From assembly GCF_024205705.1 (NCBI RefSeq), contig NZ_CP073115.1, positions 1,674,001 to 1,738,000 on the forward strand: DNA of 64,000 bases, given 5' to 3'. Both the position numbers and the translations under genes were made by a program. Source of the DNA: Neisseria subflava (lineage in GTDB: Bacteria; Pseudomonadota; Gammaproteobacteria; Burkholderiales; Neisseriaceae). Below the pieces are notes generated by a model. It did not search any database. It was not told the DNA's origin and saw only the letters and a program-made list of their open reading frames with translations. Shown here piece after piece: positions 1 through 8,810 of the stretch; position 1 is the stretch's first letter, and every line of letters starts with the position of its first letter.

Positions 1-27
1 AGGTCGTTTGGCTTGGCAAACTTGTCC

Positions 28-52
28 GAACCTGAAAAGGTTCTTTTATTTT
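28..52 (+). terminator. GAAA-loop hairpin with T-rich tail in the rpsO leader
   Basis: A perfect 6-bp stem (GAACCT / AGGTTC, 28-43) closes a GAAA tetraloop and is followed by a T-rich tail. It lies 24 bases before the rpsO start. It could terminate an upstream transcript or attenuate rpsO; the sequence alone does not decide between them. Confidence 0.5.
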
Positions 53-66
53 CGGAGTTATCCATC

Positions 67-336
67 ATGGCATTGACCGTAGAACAAAAAGCACAAATTG
101 TTAAAGATTTCCAACGCAAAGAAGGCGATACCGGTTCTTCTGAAGTACAAGTCGCTCTGTTGACTTTCCGCATCAACGACCTGACTCCTCACTTCAAAGC
201 CAACCCTAAAGACCACCACAGCCGTCGCGGCCTGTTGAAAATGGTTAGCCAACGTCGTCGCCTATTGTCTTACCTGCGTCGTACTCAGCCTGATACTTAC
301 CGTACACTGATTACCCGCCTGGGTCTGCGTAAATAA
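67..336 (+). CDS. rpsO: 30S ribosomal protein S15
   Basis: S15 is a primary 16S rRNA-binding protein of the small subunit platform. The 89-residue product has the family's usual length, begins MALTVEQK and contains the conserved DHHSRRGLL segment used in rRNA contact. The open frame extends further upstream, but ATG 67 is chosen because it gives the canonical N-terminus and has a CGGAG ribosome binding site at 53-57. A strong factor-independent terminator follows directly, so the gene is probably transcribed alone. Identification is secure. Confidence 0.98.
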   Translation: MALTVEQKAQIVKDFQRKEGDTGSSEVQVALLTFRINDLTPHFKANPKDHHSRRGLLKMVSQRRRLLSYLRRTQPDTYRTLITRLGLRK

Positions 337-351
337 TTTATGCTTAAATCA

Positions 352-377
352 ACACCGCCTTCGGGCGGTGTTTTTTA
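352..377 (+). terminator. Intrinsic terminator of rpsO
   Basis: A GC-rich stem (ACACCGCC / GGCGGTGT) with a TTCG loop and a following T run, 15 bases after the rpsO stop codon. Confidence 0.9.
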
Positions 378-499
378 TTAACATACCGATGCCGTCTGAA
401 ACACAGGCCCACGCTCTGTGTTATACTTCCACACGCTTAAGCAGCAAGGCTTAAACTTCCAATCACTCCTTAAAGCTCCCATCAAAGCGAGAATCTGAA

Positions 500-2608
500 T
501 TGTCTGTTCATTCCATGTTGCACTCAGGAAAATTTTGGCTGAAATCCCTGGTTTTCAGCATTGCCGCGCTTTTATGCCTCGCGGCGGTATTGAGTGCCTT
601 AATGTTCCGCATATTCAACACAGAAAACATCGACGCATTTATACAAAAAAACTTTTCCGCCCATGGCTGCCAAATCAAATACAACGCCACTATCGGCAGA
701 AAATGGCTGCCGCGCCCCACGCTAATTTTAAAAGACCTCAGCCTTTCCTCTTCCGAACCTGACACACCGACGCTGAACATCGCCGAGTCCAAAATGGGCT
801 TTGGTTGGAGCAGCCTATGGTCGGATGCGCCCATACTTGAGAAATGGATTCTTTTAAACCCGACACTGACACTGGACTCAAAACACCATCTGCCCGTCTG
901 CCTACAACAAGACCCATCGTCAAAAGAAAGTTTTCAGCTCAACCGCGTCATCATCAATAACGGCAGCATCCGTTATCACAATAAAGAACAAGATATTGCC
1001 TTAAACGATCTGCAATTTTCCCTGCGCAGAGCTGATTCAGACGGCCGTCCATTCGATATGAGCGGCACACTGCAAAACATCGGTAACCCCATCAGTTGGC
1101 AAGGCATCGGCCATCTTGTACAAGATGATACCGGCTGGAGCGTTCCCGCCCTCAAATTAAACCTGCAAACCGTATTACTCAAAAACAAGCTGGATGCCCA
1201 AATCGCAGGCAGCCTTAATTGGCAAAACCAAACCGCCCTTTTGCGCGACTTCAATCTGCAAGCCGAAAGCGACTATCAAAACTTGCATATCAACGCACGT
1301 TCTCCCCTCTTGCAATTCAAAAACGGCTATTTGCACCTCAACACACTCAATGGCGCATTGACCGCAGGCAGTGAAAACAACCAATGGGACGGTTCATTCA
1401 AACTGGACAAAACCAACCTCTATCCAACCGTTTTGACCGCCGCCAATTTTGAACTCAAAGGCAGCCATAAAAACGACCGCCTCCAAACCAACTTTACCTT
1501 TTCCAGCCCGTTGGTTTGGCAAAAAGGCAAAGGCATCGATGCACCCAAACTGCACCTCAGCACCCTACAAGACACCATCAACCGCCTTCCCCGCCCCCGA
1601 TTCATCAGCACCCTCGAAGGACAGGCCAATTTCAGCCTCAATACATGGGAAGGCCGTCTGAAAGGCGCATTTGACAGACAAGCCCTCGCCTTGGCCTTTA
1701 AATACCAACGCGATGCCCAACCGCGTCCGCACCTTGACGCCGGTATCGCCTTACAAAAACTCAATCTGACCCCTTACTTGGAAGATCTGAAAACCCAGCC
1801 ATCACTGAATCTTCCTTCCCTGCTGGCCAAATCCTGGTTGCCCGACATTGAGGCCAACCTCCAAATCGGCAGCATTCAAACTGCCGGCCTGCAATTAGAA
1901 AACATCGAATCCCTGCTCACCGCCGATAAAGAACATATCGCCCTACACCGTTTCAAAGCCGGGCTTTATGGCGGCAAAACTGAGGGCGGCCTGAGTATTG
2001 CGGCGACCCAACCTGCTTCCTACCACCTTCAGCAAAACGCGAAAGGCATACAAATTCAGCCGCTGTTGCAAGACCTGTTCGGTTTCCACAGCTTTAGCGG
2101 CAGCGGCGATGCCGTTATCGATATTCAAACTTCCGGCAACGACCGCGCTCAAATGATACAAGCCCTAAACGGCAGCCTGCTCCTCGATATTACCAACGGC
2201 GCATGGCACGGTATCGATATGGACAGCATTCTGAAAAACGGCATCTCTTCGGAAAAAATCGACAACAGCAACCTCAAAACCCCTTTCCATCATTTCACCC
2301 TCAATAGCGAAATTGAGAAAGGCATCAGCCATCATATCAATACCGAACTGTTTTCCGACAGCCTGCACGTTGTCAGCAGCGGCTATACCGATTTGAATAC
2401 CCAAAAGCTATCGGAAAACCTGCTTATCAGCAACGTACTGCAGCCAAAAAACAAACCGATTCCTCTCAAAATCGGCGGAACCGTGCAAAACCCTTCCATT
2501 ACCCTTGATTACAGCCGCTTGACCAATGGCATGACCACGTCTGCAGAAAAACAAAAAGCCCTGCAAGAAACCATACAAGAACAATGGAAGTGGCTCAAAC
2601 CACGATAA
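500..2608 (+). CDS. AsmA-like inner-membrane-anchored protein
   Basis: This 702-residue protein has one N-terminal membrane segment (about residues 13-36) and a long periplasmic region rich in beta structure. It ends with a segment typical of the AsmA C-terminal domain (about 555-690, around LLLDITNGAWHGID). AsmA-family proteins are linked to outer membrane assembly and, in larger relatives, to bridge-like phospholipid transport. The start is taken as TTG 500, preceded by AAAGCGAGA; ATG 515 is an alternative that keeps the membrane segment. A DUS encodes the peptide GRLK inside the gene. The family assignment is good; the specific role is unknown. Confidence 0.8.
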   Translation: MSVHSMLHSGKFWLKSLVFSIAALLCLAAVLSALMFRIFNTENIDAFIQKNFSAHGCQIKYNATIGRKWLPRPTLILKDLSLSSSEPDTPTLNIAESKMGFGWSSLWSDAPILEKWILLNPTLTLDSKHHLPVCLQQDPSSKESFQLNRVIINNGSIRYHNKEQDIALNDLQFSLRRADSDGRPFDMSGTLQNIGNPISWQGIGHLVQDDTGWSVPALKLNLQTVLLKNKLDAQIAGSLNWQNQTALLRDFNLQAESDYQNLHINARSPLLQFKNGYLHLNTLNGALTAGSENNQWDGSFKLDKTNLYPTVLTAANFELKGSHKNDRLQTNFTFSSPLVWQKGKGIDAPKLHLSTLQDTINRLPRPRFISTLEGQANFSLNTWEGRLKGAFDRQALALAFKYQRDAQPRPHLDAGIALQKLNLTPYLEDLKTQPSLNLPSLLAKSWLPDIEANLQIGSIQTAGLQLENIESLLTADKEHIALHRFKAGLYGGKTEGGLSIAATQPASYHLQQNAKGIQIQPLLQDLFGFHSFSGSGDAVIDIQTSGNDRAQMIQALNGSLLLDITNGAWHGIDMDSILKNGISSEKIDNSNLKTPFHHFTLNSEIEKGISHHINTELFSDSLHVVSSGYTDLNTQKLSENLLISNVLQPKNKPIPLKIGGTVQNPSITLDYSRLTNGMTTSAEKQKALQETIQEQWKWLKPR

Positions 2609-2619
2609 GTTTTCAAGTC

Positions 2620-2660
2620 AAAGGCCGTCTGAAACCCAAAAAGTTTCAGACGGCCTTTTA
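2620..2660 (+). terminator. Inverted DUS pair terminator
   Basis: AAGGCCGTCTGAAAC and its inverted partner form a 14-15 bp stem with a short loop followed by TTTT. It lies between the AsmA-like gene and the convergent minus-strand genes and could work in both directions. Confidence 0.85.
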
Positions 2661-2687
2661 ACAGATATATATGTCAGAATAAGATGT

Positions 2688-2876
2688 TTATTTAGGAATG
2701 ACTATATACACAATCAGTGCAACAATGATAACAAACCATATAGCCAACATTATCAAGCCTTTTTTGGAGAGTTTTCTTTTTCTCCAATCGAGCCTCAATA
2801 TTTCTATCGTACCCTCAAACATAGACCCAATAATTTCCATCAATATTTGAAGTAGAAATTCCAATAAATCCGACAT
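2688..2876 (-). CDS. Small membrane protein coupled to ubiD
   Basis: This 62-residue hypothetical protein has an amphipathic N-terminal half, a basic stretch (RKRKLSKKG, about 33-41) and a C-terminal membrane helix (about 42-60). Its ATG follows the ubiD stop codon immediately (TAGATG), which points to translational coupling. It might be a small accessory of the membrane-associated ubiquinone pathway, but only position supports that. I do not recognise a family. Confidence 0.6.
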   Translation of the reverse strand: MSDLLEFLLQILMEIIGSMFEGTIEILRLDWRKRKLSKKGLIMLAIWFVIIVALIVYIVIPK

Positions 2877-4355
2877 CTACAAACCCAAACTCTCCCAAAT
2901 CTCATCGATTTTGGCCGTAACGGCAGGGTCTTTTTTGATCACACGTCCCCATTCGCGGTCGGTTTCGCCCGGCCACTTGTTGGTCGCATCCAAACCCATT
3001 TTGCCGCCGAGTCCGCTGACGGGGCTGGCGAAGTCGAGGTAGTCAATGGGCGTGTTTTCCACCAACACGGTATCGCGTACTGGGTCCATGCGCGTGGTTA
3101 CCGCCCAGATAACTTCTTTCCAGTCGCGCACGTTTACATCGTCATCGACCACGATGATGAATTTGGTGTACATAAACTGGCGCAGGAACGACCAGCAGCC
3201 CATCATCACGCGCTTGGCGTGTCCGGCGTACTGTTTTTTCATGCTGACCACCGCCATGCGGTAGGAGCAGCCTTCTGGCGGCAGGTAGAAATCAGTGATT
3301 TCGGGGAACTGCTTTTGCAAAAGCGGTACGAACACTTCGTTCAACGCCACGCCCAAAACGGCAGGTTCATCGGGCGGTTTGCCTGTGTAGGTAGAATGGT
3401 AAATCGGGTTTTCACGCATGGTAATGCGCTCGACCGTGAATACGGGGAAATGGTCCTGCTCGTTGTAATAGCCGGTGTGGTCGCCGTATGGGCCTTCCAA
3501 CGCGGTTTCGTTCGGATGAATCACACCTTCCAACACGATTTCGGCACGGGCTGGCACTTGCAAATCGCTGCCGATACATTTCACCAGTTCCGTCCGCGAA
3601 CCGCGCAGCAGTCCGGCAAACTGGTATTCGCTCAAGGTATCGGGAACGGGCGTTACCGCGCCCAAAATGGTGGCGGGGTCGCAGCCGAGCACGACGGCGA
3701 CGGGATACGGCGTATCGGGATTGAGTTTTCGGAATTCCTGATAATCCAACGCGCCGCCGCGATGCGACAGCCAGCGCATGATCAGCTTGTTTTTGCCGAT
3801 TAATTGCTGACGGTAAATGCCGAGATTTTGGCGTTTTTTGTACGGCCCGCGCGTGACGGTCAAACCCCATGTTACCAGCGGCGCAACGTCTTCCGGCCAG
3901 CAATGCTGAATCGGAAGTTTATACAAATCAACGTCTTCACCTTCCCACACGATTTCCTGACACGGCGCATTTTTCACCACGTTCGGCGCCATGCTCCAAA
4001 TGTCTTTCAGCAACGGCAGTTTGGAAAACGCGTCCTTAATGCCTTTGGGCGGTTCGGGTTCTTTCAGATACGCCAACGTCTGCCCGATTTCTCGCAGTTT
4101 AGACACACTGTCCGCACCCATGCCCAACGCCACGCGCTCGGGCGTGCCAAACAAATTCGCCAACACGGGATAATCATAACGCGTACCGTCAGGCTTAATC
4201 GGATTTTCAAACAACAACGCCGGCCCCTCGGCGCGCAGCACGCGGTCGGCGATTTCGGTCATTTCCAAATGCGGCGACACCGGATGCTGAATGCGCTTGA
4301 GTTTGCCATCAGCTTCCAATCCGGCGATAAATTCTCGCAAATCTCTGTATTTCAT
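2877..4355 (-). CDS. ubiD: 4-hydroxy-3-polyprenylbenzoate decarboxylase
   Basis: UbiD decarboxylates 3-polyprenyl-4-hydroxybenzoate in ubiquinone biosynthesis, using the prenylated flavin made by UbiX. The 492-residue product is full length and begins MKYRDLREFIAGLE, as in other proteobacterial UbiD proteins. It contains the conserved GPYGDHTGYY and TMRENPIYHSTYTGKPPDEP-type segments that surround the cofactor and substrate site. No ubiX is in the window. A small membrane-protein gene begins at the base after its stop codon. Confidence 0.96.
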   Translation of the reverse strand: MKYRDLREFIAGLEADGKLKRIQHPVSPHLEMTEIADRVLRAEGPALLFENPIKPDGTRYDYPVLANLFGTPERVALGMGADSVSKLREIGQTLAYLKEPEPPKGIKDAFSKLPLLKDIWSMAPNVVKNAPCQEIVWEGEDVDLYKLPIQHCWPEDVAPLVTWGLTVTRGPYKKRQNLGIYRQQLIGKNKLIMRWLSHRGGALDYQEFRKLNPDTPYPVAVVLGCDPATILGAVTPVPDTLSEYQFAGLLRGSRTELVKCIGSDLQVPARAEIVLEGVIHPNETALEGPYGDHTGYYNEQDHFPVFTVERITMRENPIYHSTYTGKPPDEPAVLGVALNEVFVPLLQKQFPEITDFYLPPEGCSYRMAVVSMKKQYAGHAKRVMMGCWSFLRQFMYTKFIIVVDDDVNVRDWKEVIWAVTTRMDPVRDTVLVENTPIDYLDFASPVSGLGGKMGLDATNKWPGETDREWGRVIKKDPAVTAKIDEIWESLGL

Positions 4356-4604
4356 GATTTCATTTTCCTGAACAGGCCGTCTGAAAACAGACTGCCATTT
4401 CGGGTTTGAAAGATAAACCAGCGGCTATTGTACCTGCCAAATCTGTTCAAATCCCAACTTTCCACGTGCGAATTTTGAGATTTTTTGCAAACTACCGTCA
4501 AATTTAAACAATATCTGCTTGTGATTGCTTTCAGACGGCCTTATCTTTGGTAAAATTCCAACTTAATCCAGTCATCAATCAATATTTATCGTGGGACGGC
4601 GGCC

Positions 4605-5267
4605 ATGTTTGCAATTTTAGAATCTTTTTTCGTTGAATACGGCTATGCGGCCGTGTTTTTCGTTTTGGTTATTTGCGGCTTCGGCGTGCCGATTCCTGAA
4701 GATTTGACGCTGGTAACCGGCGGTGTGATTTCCGGCCTGGGTTATACCAACTCGCATATTATGTTTGCCGTCGGCATGCTTGGCGTATTGGTAGGCGACG
4801 GCTTTATGTTTGCGGCCGGCCGAATTTGGGGGCAAAAAATCCTTAAATTCAAACCGATTGCGCGCGTGATGACACCCAAACGCTACGCCCAAGTACAGGA
4901 AAAATTCGACAAATACGGCAACTGGGTTTTATTCGTCGCCCGTTTCCTGCCCGGCCTGCGTACTGCCGTTTTCGTGACCGCTGGCATCAGCCGTAAGGTT
5001 TCCTACCTGCGCTTTATCCTGATGGACGGCTTGGCCGCGCTGATTTCCGTTCCAGTTTGGATTTATCTGGGCGAATACGGTGCACGCAATACCGACTGGC
5101 TGATGAAAAAAATGCACAGCCTGCAATCAGGTATCTTTACCGTACTGGGCATCGGTGCAGTCATCGTCGGCTGGATTTGGTGGAGAAAACACCGCCGCCA
5201 TACCTTCTTCCGTGAAAAACTGCACGAAAAACGCGCTGCAAAAGCCAAAAAACAAGCCAATCAATAA
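4605..5267 (+). CDS. DedA-family membrane protein
   Basis: DedA proteins are inner-membrane proteins linked to undecaprenyl-phosphate or lipid recycling and envelope homeostasis. The 220-residue protein has the expected re-entrant and membrane segments, the acidic-proline motif GVPIPEDL near residue 27, and the hallmark FVARFLPGLR segment (about 106-115) followed by a Gly-rich helix. The C-terminus is a basic, cytoplasmic-type tail rich in Lys and Arg. ATG 4605 is used; the upstream GGGACGG is a weak ribosome binding site. A specific substrate cannot be read from the sequence. Confidence 0.88.
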   Translation: MFAILESFFVEYGYAAVFFVLVICGFGVPIPEDLTLVTGGVISGLGYTNSHIMFAVGMLGVLVGDGFMFAAGRIWGQKILKFKPIARVMTPKRYAQVQEKFDKYGNWVLFVARFLPGLRTAVFVTAGISRKVSYLRFILMDGLAALISVPVWIYLGEYGARNTDWLMKKMHSLQSGIFTVLGIGAVIVGWIWWRKHRRHTFFREKLHEKRAAKAKKQANQ

Positions 5268-5275
5268 ACCATTCC

Positions 5276-5312
5276 AGGCCGTCTGAAACACTTCCCTGCT
5301 TTCAGACGGCCT
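5276..5312 (+). repeat. Inverted DUS pair between dedA-like gene and ansA
   Basis: Two DUS copies in opposite orientation form a 12-15 bp stem with a 9-13 base loop. No T run follows (CAATCATT), so it is a weak terminator at best and ansA may be read through from upstream. Confidence 0.8.
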
Positions 5313-5333
5313 CAATCATTCATCAGAAACACC

Positions 5334-6317
5334 ATGAAACAAAAAATCTTCGTCCTCTACACCGGCGGCACCATCGGCATGACCCAAAGCAGCGCAGGCC
5401 TGCGTCCCGACACCGCCCTCGTCGATAAAGCCCTTGCCCCCTTTTCAGACGGCCTTGATTTCGAATGGCACGTTTGCCAGCCGCTCATCGATTCTTCAGC
5501 AGTAACGCTGCAAAACCAACGCGACTGGCTGGAGCTTATTATCGCCAAACTGCCTGACTATGACGGCATTTTGGTGCTACACGGTACAGATACCATGGCA
5601 TACACCGCCAACCTCTTCGCCCTTTCGCTGCAAGGTTTGGACAAACCCGTTATCCTGACCGGCTCACAATGGCCTTACGATGCCACAAACAGCGATGCGC
5701 CGCGCAACCTTGCCACCGCCGTTTCCGCCTTCTCGCTCAAACTCAAACAAGTGGCGATTGCCTTTGACGGCAAACTCTTCCCCGCCGTCGGCAGCAGCAA
5801 GGTCAGCACTGAAACCGCCGCAGGTTTTGACAACCTGCATTTTGGCGCGCTTGCCGAATGGGAGGAAAACAAAGGTTGGCACAATATCCGTACCGCCCCG
5901 ACCCAACATTCAGACGGCCTCAAACCGCGTCTTCCAAATCCCGAAGCCAAAGTTTCCGTCCGCACGCTGATTCCCGGTTATGCCGCACAAGAGCTTTCAG
6001 ACGGCCTGCCCCACCTTTCCACCCAAGCCCTGATTTTGCAAAGCTACGGTCACGGCAATGCGCCAAGCAACGATGCGTTTGTCCGAGCCGTCCAAGCCTT
6101 TACGCAACAAGGCAAATTGCTGCTCAACATCAGCCAAGTGCCGCAAGGTTGCGCCGCCGCCGTCTATGCTCAAGGCGATGCTTTGCGTCAGGCAGGTATC
6201 ATCAACGGCGGCAAATGCAACCTCGAAACTGCCACTGCATTGATGACCCTTGCCGTATCGCACGACTGGAATGCAGATAAGGTGCAACAAGAATTGCGAC
6301 AATTAAATCTGCTGTAA
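5334..6317 (+). CDS. ansA: Type I (cytoplasmic) L-asparaginase
   Basis: The enzyme hydrolyses L-asparagine to aspartate and ammonia. The 327-residue protein has both signature threonine motifs: YTGGTIGM near the N-terminus and HGTDTMAYTA around residue 85. It lacks a signal peptide, which separates the cytoplasmic form from the periplasmic type II enzyme. The gene contains several in-frame uptake sequences that encode SDGL peptides (for example PFSDGLDF, HSDGLKPR and LSDGLPH), so transformation signals sit inside the enzyme. A tatD-type gene follows after 13 bases, suggesting co-transcription. Confidence 0.94.
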   Translation: MKQKIFVLYTGGTIGMTQSSAGLRPDTALVDKALAPFSDGLDFEWHVCQPLIDSSAVTLQNQRDWLELIIAKLPDYDGILVLHGTDTMAYTANLFALSLQGLDKPVILTGSQWPYDATNSDAPRNLATAVSAFSLKLKQVAIAFDGKLFPAVGSSKVSTETAAGFDNLHFGALAEWEENKGWHNIRTAPTQHSDGLKPRLPNPEAKVSVRTLIPGYAAQELSDGLPHLSTQALILQSYGHGNAPSNDAFVRAVQAFTQQGKLLLNISQVPQGCAAAVYAQGDALRQAGIINGGKCNLETATALMTLAVSHDWNADKVQQELRQLNLL

Positions 6318-6330
6318 ACCGCTATTTAAT

Positions 6331-7098
6331 ATGACTTTCACCGACACCCACTGCCATCTTGCCGACCCCAAACTTGCCGACACGCTGCCAGCCATACTTG
6401 CCGAAGCGCAAGCCGTCGGCGTTGCGCGTTTTGTCGTACCGGCTACATCCCCCAAGGATTGGCATTCCGTTGCGCAGTTGGAAAGGCCGTCTGAAAACAT
6501 CCATATCGCTTTAGGCATTCATCCGTGGTTTTCAGACGGCCTCAACGAGGCAGCATTCCAAGAGTTAGAGAAAGAATTAATCCGGCATCCGCAAGCATGG
6601 GTTGGCGAAATCGGCTTGGATTTTTATGGCAAAAAGCAAACCCAAGCACAACGCGATACGCAAACCGACGTCTTTATCCGCCAACTCATCCTCGCCCAAA
6701 ACCTCAACCGCCGCGTCATCATCCATAATCTGAAAGCCACCGCTGCCATTGCCGCCGCCGTCAAGACCACCGGTTTCACACGAGGCGGTATCGTTCATGC
6801 CTTCTCCGGCAGCGTAGAAGAAGTGCGGATTTTGGTGAAACTCGGCTTCAAAATCGGCATAGGCTCACTGCTGCTCAACCCGAATGCAAAAAAAGTCCGT
6901 GCCGCCTTACAAGCCTTAGATGACAGGGATTTTGTTCTCGAAACCGACAGCCCTTTCATGCTCGGCCATGAAACCAATACACCAGCCAACATCCGCCGTA
7001 TCGCCGAAATTGCCGCCGAATTGCGCGGCGTACCGCTGGCACAACTGTCTGAAATCACCGAGCAAAACGTGAATTCCCTGCTCCATACTTCCCCTTAA
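6331..7098 (+). CDS. TatD-family metal-dependent hydrolase / DNase
   Basis: TatD-family proteins are TIM-barrel metallo-hydrolases, several with 3'-5' DNase activity. The 255-residue product carries the metal-binding DTHCHL motif at the start, GEIGLDFYG, the HAFSGS segment and ETDSPF near the C-terminus, all in the correct order. It is closest in style to YjjV/YcfH-type members. Two in-frame uptake sequences encode RPSE and SDGL. It starts 13 bases after ansA and is probably in its operon. Confidence 0.92.
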   Translation: MTFTDTHCHLADPKLADTLPAILAEAQAVGVARFVVPATSPKDWHSVAQLERPSENIHIALGIHPWFSDGLNEAAFQELEKELIRHPQAWVGEIGLDFYGKKQTQAQRDTQTDVFIRQLILAQNLNRRVIIHNLKATAAIAAAVKTTGFTRGGIVHAFSGSVEEVRILVKLGFKIGIGSLLLNPNAKKVRAALQALDDRDFVLETDSPFMLGHETNTPANIRRIAEIAAELRGVPLAQLSEITEQNVNSLLHTSP

Positions 7099-7309
7099 TA
7101 TGCCGACCTCAAGGCATCAAAAAGCCTTGCACAGCCATTTCGTTTCCAAACCGACACACTCTGCCCTCCCTACCCCATATTCATGAATAAAAAGCGATAC
7201 AAGGCCGTCTGAAAAAATGTTTTTGGCACAAAATTATCGTTCACTCCGTCATCTCGGCTTTTTAACACCGTATTTTCCCTTTGATTGATAAAAAGTATTA
7301 CGCATATTA

Positions 7310-7338
7310 TTGGGCAAACTTTTTATTTACGTTAAAAT
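7310..7338 (+). promoter_or_regulatory. Candidate sigma-70 promoter for the NRAMP-like gene
   Basis: TTGGGC and TAAAAT are separated by 17 bases, about 50 bases before the ATG, in an AT-rich intergenic region (7099-7386) that otherwise holds only DUS copies. The -35 match is weak. Confidence 0.4.
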
Positions 7339-7386
7339 GTGCTTTTTTTTGATAATAAGGCCGTCTGAAAAAGACGGAAACTAATT

Positions 7387-8655
7387 ATGGCTGAACAACA
7401 TACACACGCTTCCACCTGGAAGAGCAAAATCAATGCTCTCGGCCCGGGTATCATGATGGCTTCGGCGGCAGTCGGCGGCTCGCACCTGATTGCCTCCACG
7501 CAGGCAGGCGCACTTTACGGCTGGCAGCTTGCGTTGATTATTATTCTGACCAACCTGTTCAAATACCCATTTTTCCGCTTCAGCGCACATTACACGCTGG
7601 ACACGGGCAAAAGCCTGATTGAGGGCTATGCCGAAAAAAGCCGCGTTTATTTGTGGGTATTTTTGATTTTATGTATTGCATCAGCAACGATTAATGCCGG
7701 TGCAGTCGCCATCGTTACCGCCGCCATCGTCAAAATGGCGATCCCGTCGCTGACTTTCGATGCCGGCATGGTGTCCGTCATGATTATGGTTTCCTGCCTG
7801 CTGATTTTGGCAAGCGGCCGCTATAAAGCATTGGACAACGTTTCCAAAATCATCATCGTCAGCCTGACGATCGCCACCGTCGCCGCGGCAGCCGTGGCCA
7901 TGTCTCGCGGCATGCAGATGAAACCCGACTTTATCGAGCCTACCCCGTGGACACTGGCAGGCTTGGGCTTCCTCATCGCGCTGATGGGCTGGATGCCTGC
8001 GCCGATTGAAATTTCCGCCATCAACTCTTTGTGGGTTACCGAAAAACAACGCATCAACCCTTCCAGCTACCGCGACGGTATTTTCGACTTCAACGTCGGC
8101 TACATTACCAGCGCGATTTTGGCAGTCGTCTTCCTCGCCTTGGGTGCATATGTCCAATACGGCAACGGCGAAGAAGTGCAAATGGCGGGCGGCAAATATG
8201 TCGGCCAACTGATTAATATGTACGCTGTGACCATCGGCGACTGGTCTCGTCCATTAGTGGCATTTATTGCTTTCGCCTGCATGTACGGCACCACCATTAC
8301 CGTAGTGGACGGCTACGCGCGCGCGATTGCCGAACCGGTACGCCTGCTGCGCGGCAAAGACAAAACCGGCAACGTCGAACTGTTCGCTTGGAACATTTGG
8401 GTCGCAGGCTCAGGCTTGGCAGTGATTTTCTGGTTCAACAGCGCAATGGCTGAGTTGCTCAAATTCGCCATGATCACCGCCTTCGTTGCCGCCCCTGTGT
8501 TCGCTTGGCTGAACTACCGCCTCGTCAAAGGCGACAAACGCCACAAACTGACCATGGGCATGAATTTCCTCGCCATTATCGGTTTGATTTATTTGACCGG
8601 CTTTACCGTTTTGTTCCTGCTGAACCAAACAGGCATCTTGGCTGCTCCTAAATAA
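7387..8655 (+). CDS. NRAMP-related divalent metal transporter with non-canonical metal motifs
   Basis: This 422-residue protein has about 11 hydrophobic segments and the overall look of the NRAMP fold (GPG start of helix 1 near residue 20, a Met-Pro break in helix 6). The canonical helix-1 DPGN metal motif is replaced by AVGGSH, and the helix-6 MPH motif reads MPAP. It therefore belongs to a divergent NRAMP branch and its substrate should not be assumed to be Mn or Fe. DUS-flanked intergenic regions on both sides suggest a single-gene unit. The fold is well supported; substrate is open. Confidence 0.82.
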   Translation: MAEQHTHASTWKSKINALGPGIMMASAAVGGSHLIASTQAGALYGWQLALIIILTNLFKYPFFRFSAHYTLDTGKSLIEGYAEKSRVYLWVFLILCIASATINAGAVAIVTAAIVKMAIPSLTFDAGMVSVMIMVSCLLILASGRYKALDNVSKIIIVSLTIATVAAAAVAMSRGMQMKPDFIEPTPWTLAGLGFLIALMGWMPAPIEISAINSLWVTEKQRINPSSYRDGIFDFNVGYITSAILAVVFLALGAYVQYGNGEEVQMAGGKYVGQLINMYAVTIGDWSRPLVAFIAFACMYGTTITVVDGYARAIAEPVRLLRGKDKTGNVELFAWNIWVAGSGLAVIFWFNSAMAELLKFAMITAFVAAPVFAWLNYRLVKGDKRHKLTMGMNFLAIIGLIYLTGFTVLFLLNQTGILAAPK

Positions 8656-8665
8656 GCCCATATGA

Positions 8666-8708
8666 AAAAGGCCGTCTGAAACTCAAAAACAAGTTTCAGA
8701 CGGCCTTT
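8666..8708 (+). terminator. Inverted DUS pair terminator
   Basis: AAAAGGCCGTCTGAAACT pairs with AGTTTCAGACGGCCTTT across a short A-rich loop, 11 bases after the NRAMP-like stop codon. Confidence 0.85.
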
Positions 8709-8810
8709 CCAATCAATCATATCTTGTTGAATTTTCATTCAAACCCATTATAATGACTCCTTATTTCGCCGTTGCAGACCACTCGACGGCATCCGTATTT
8801 TGGAAAATTT

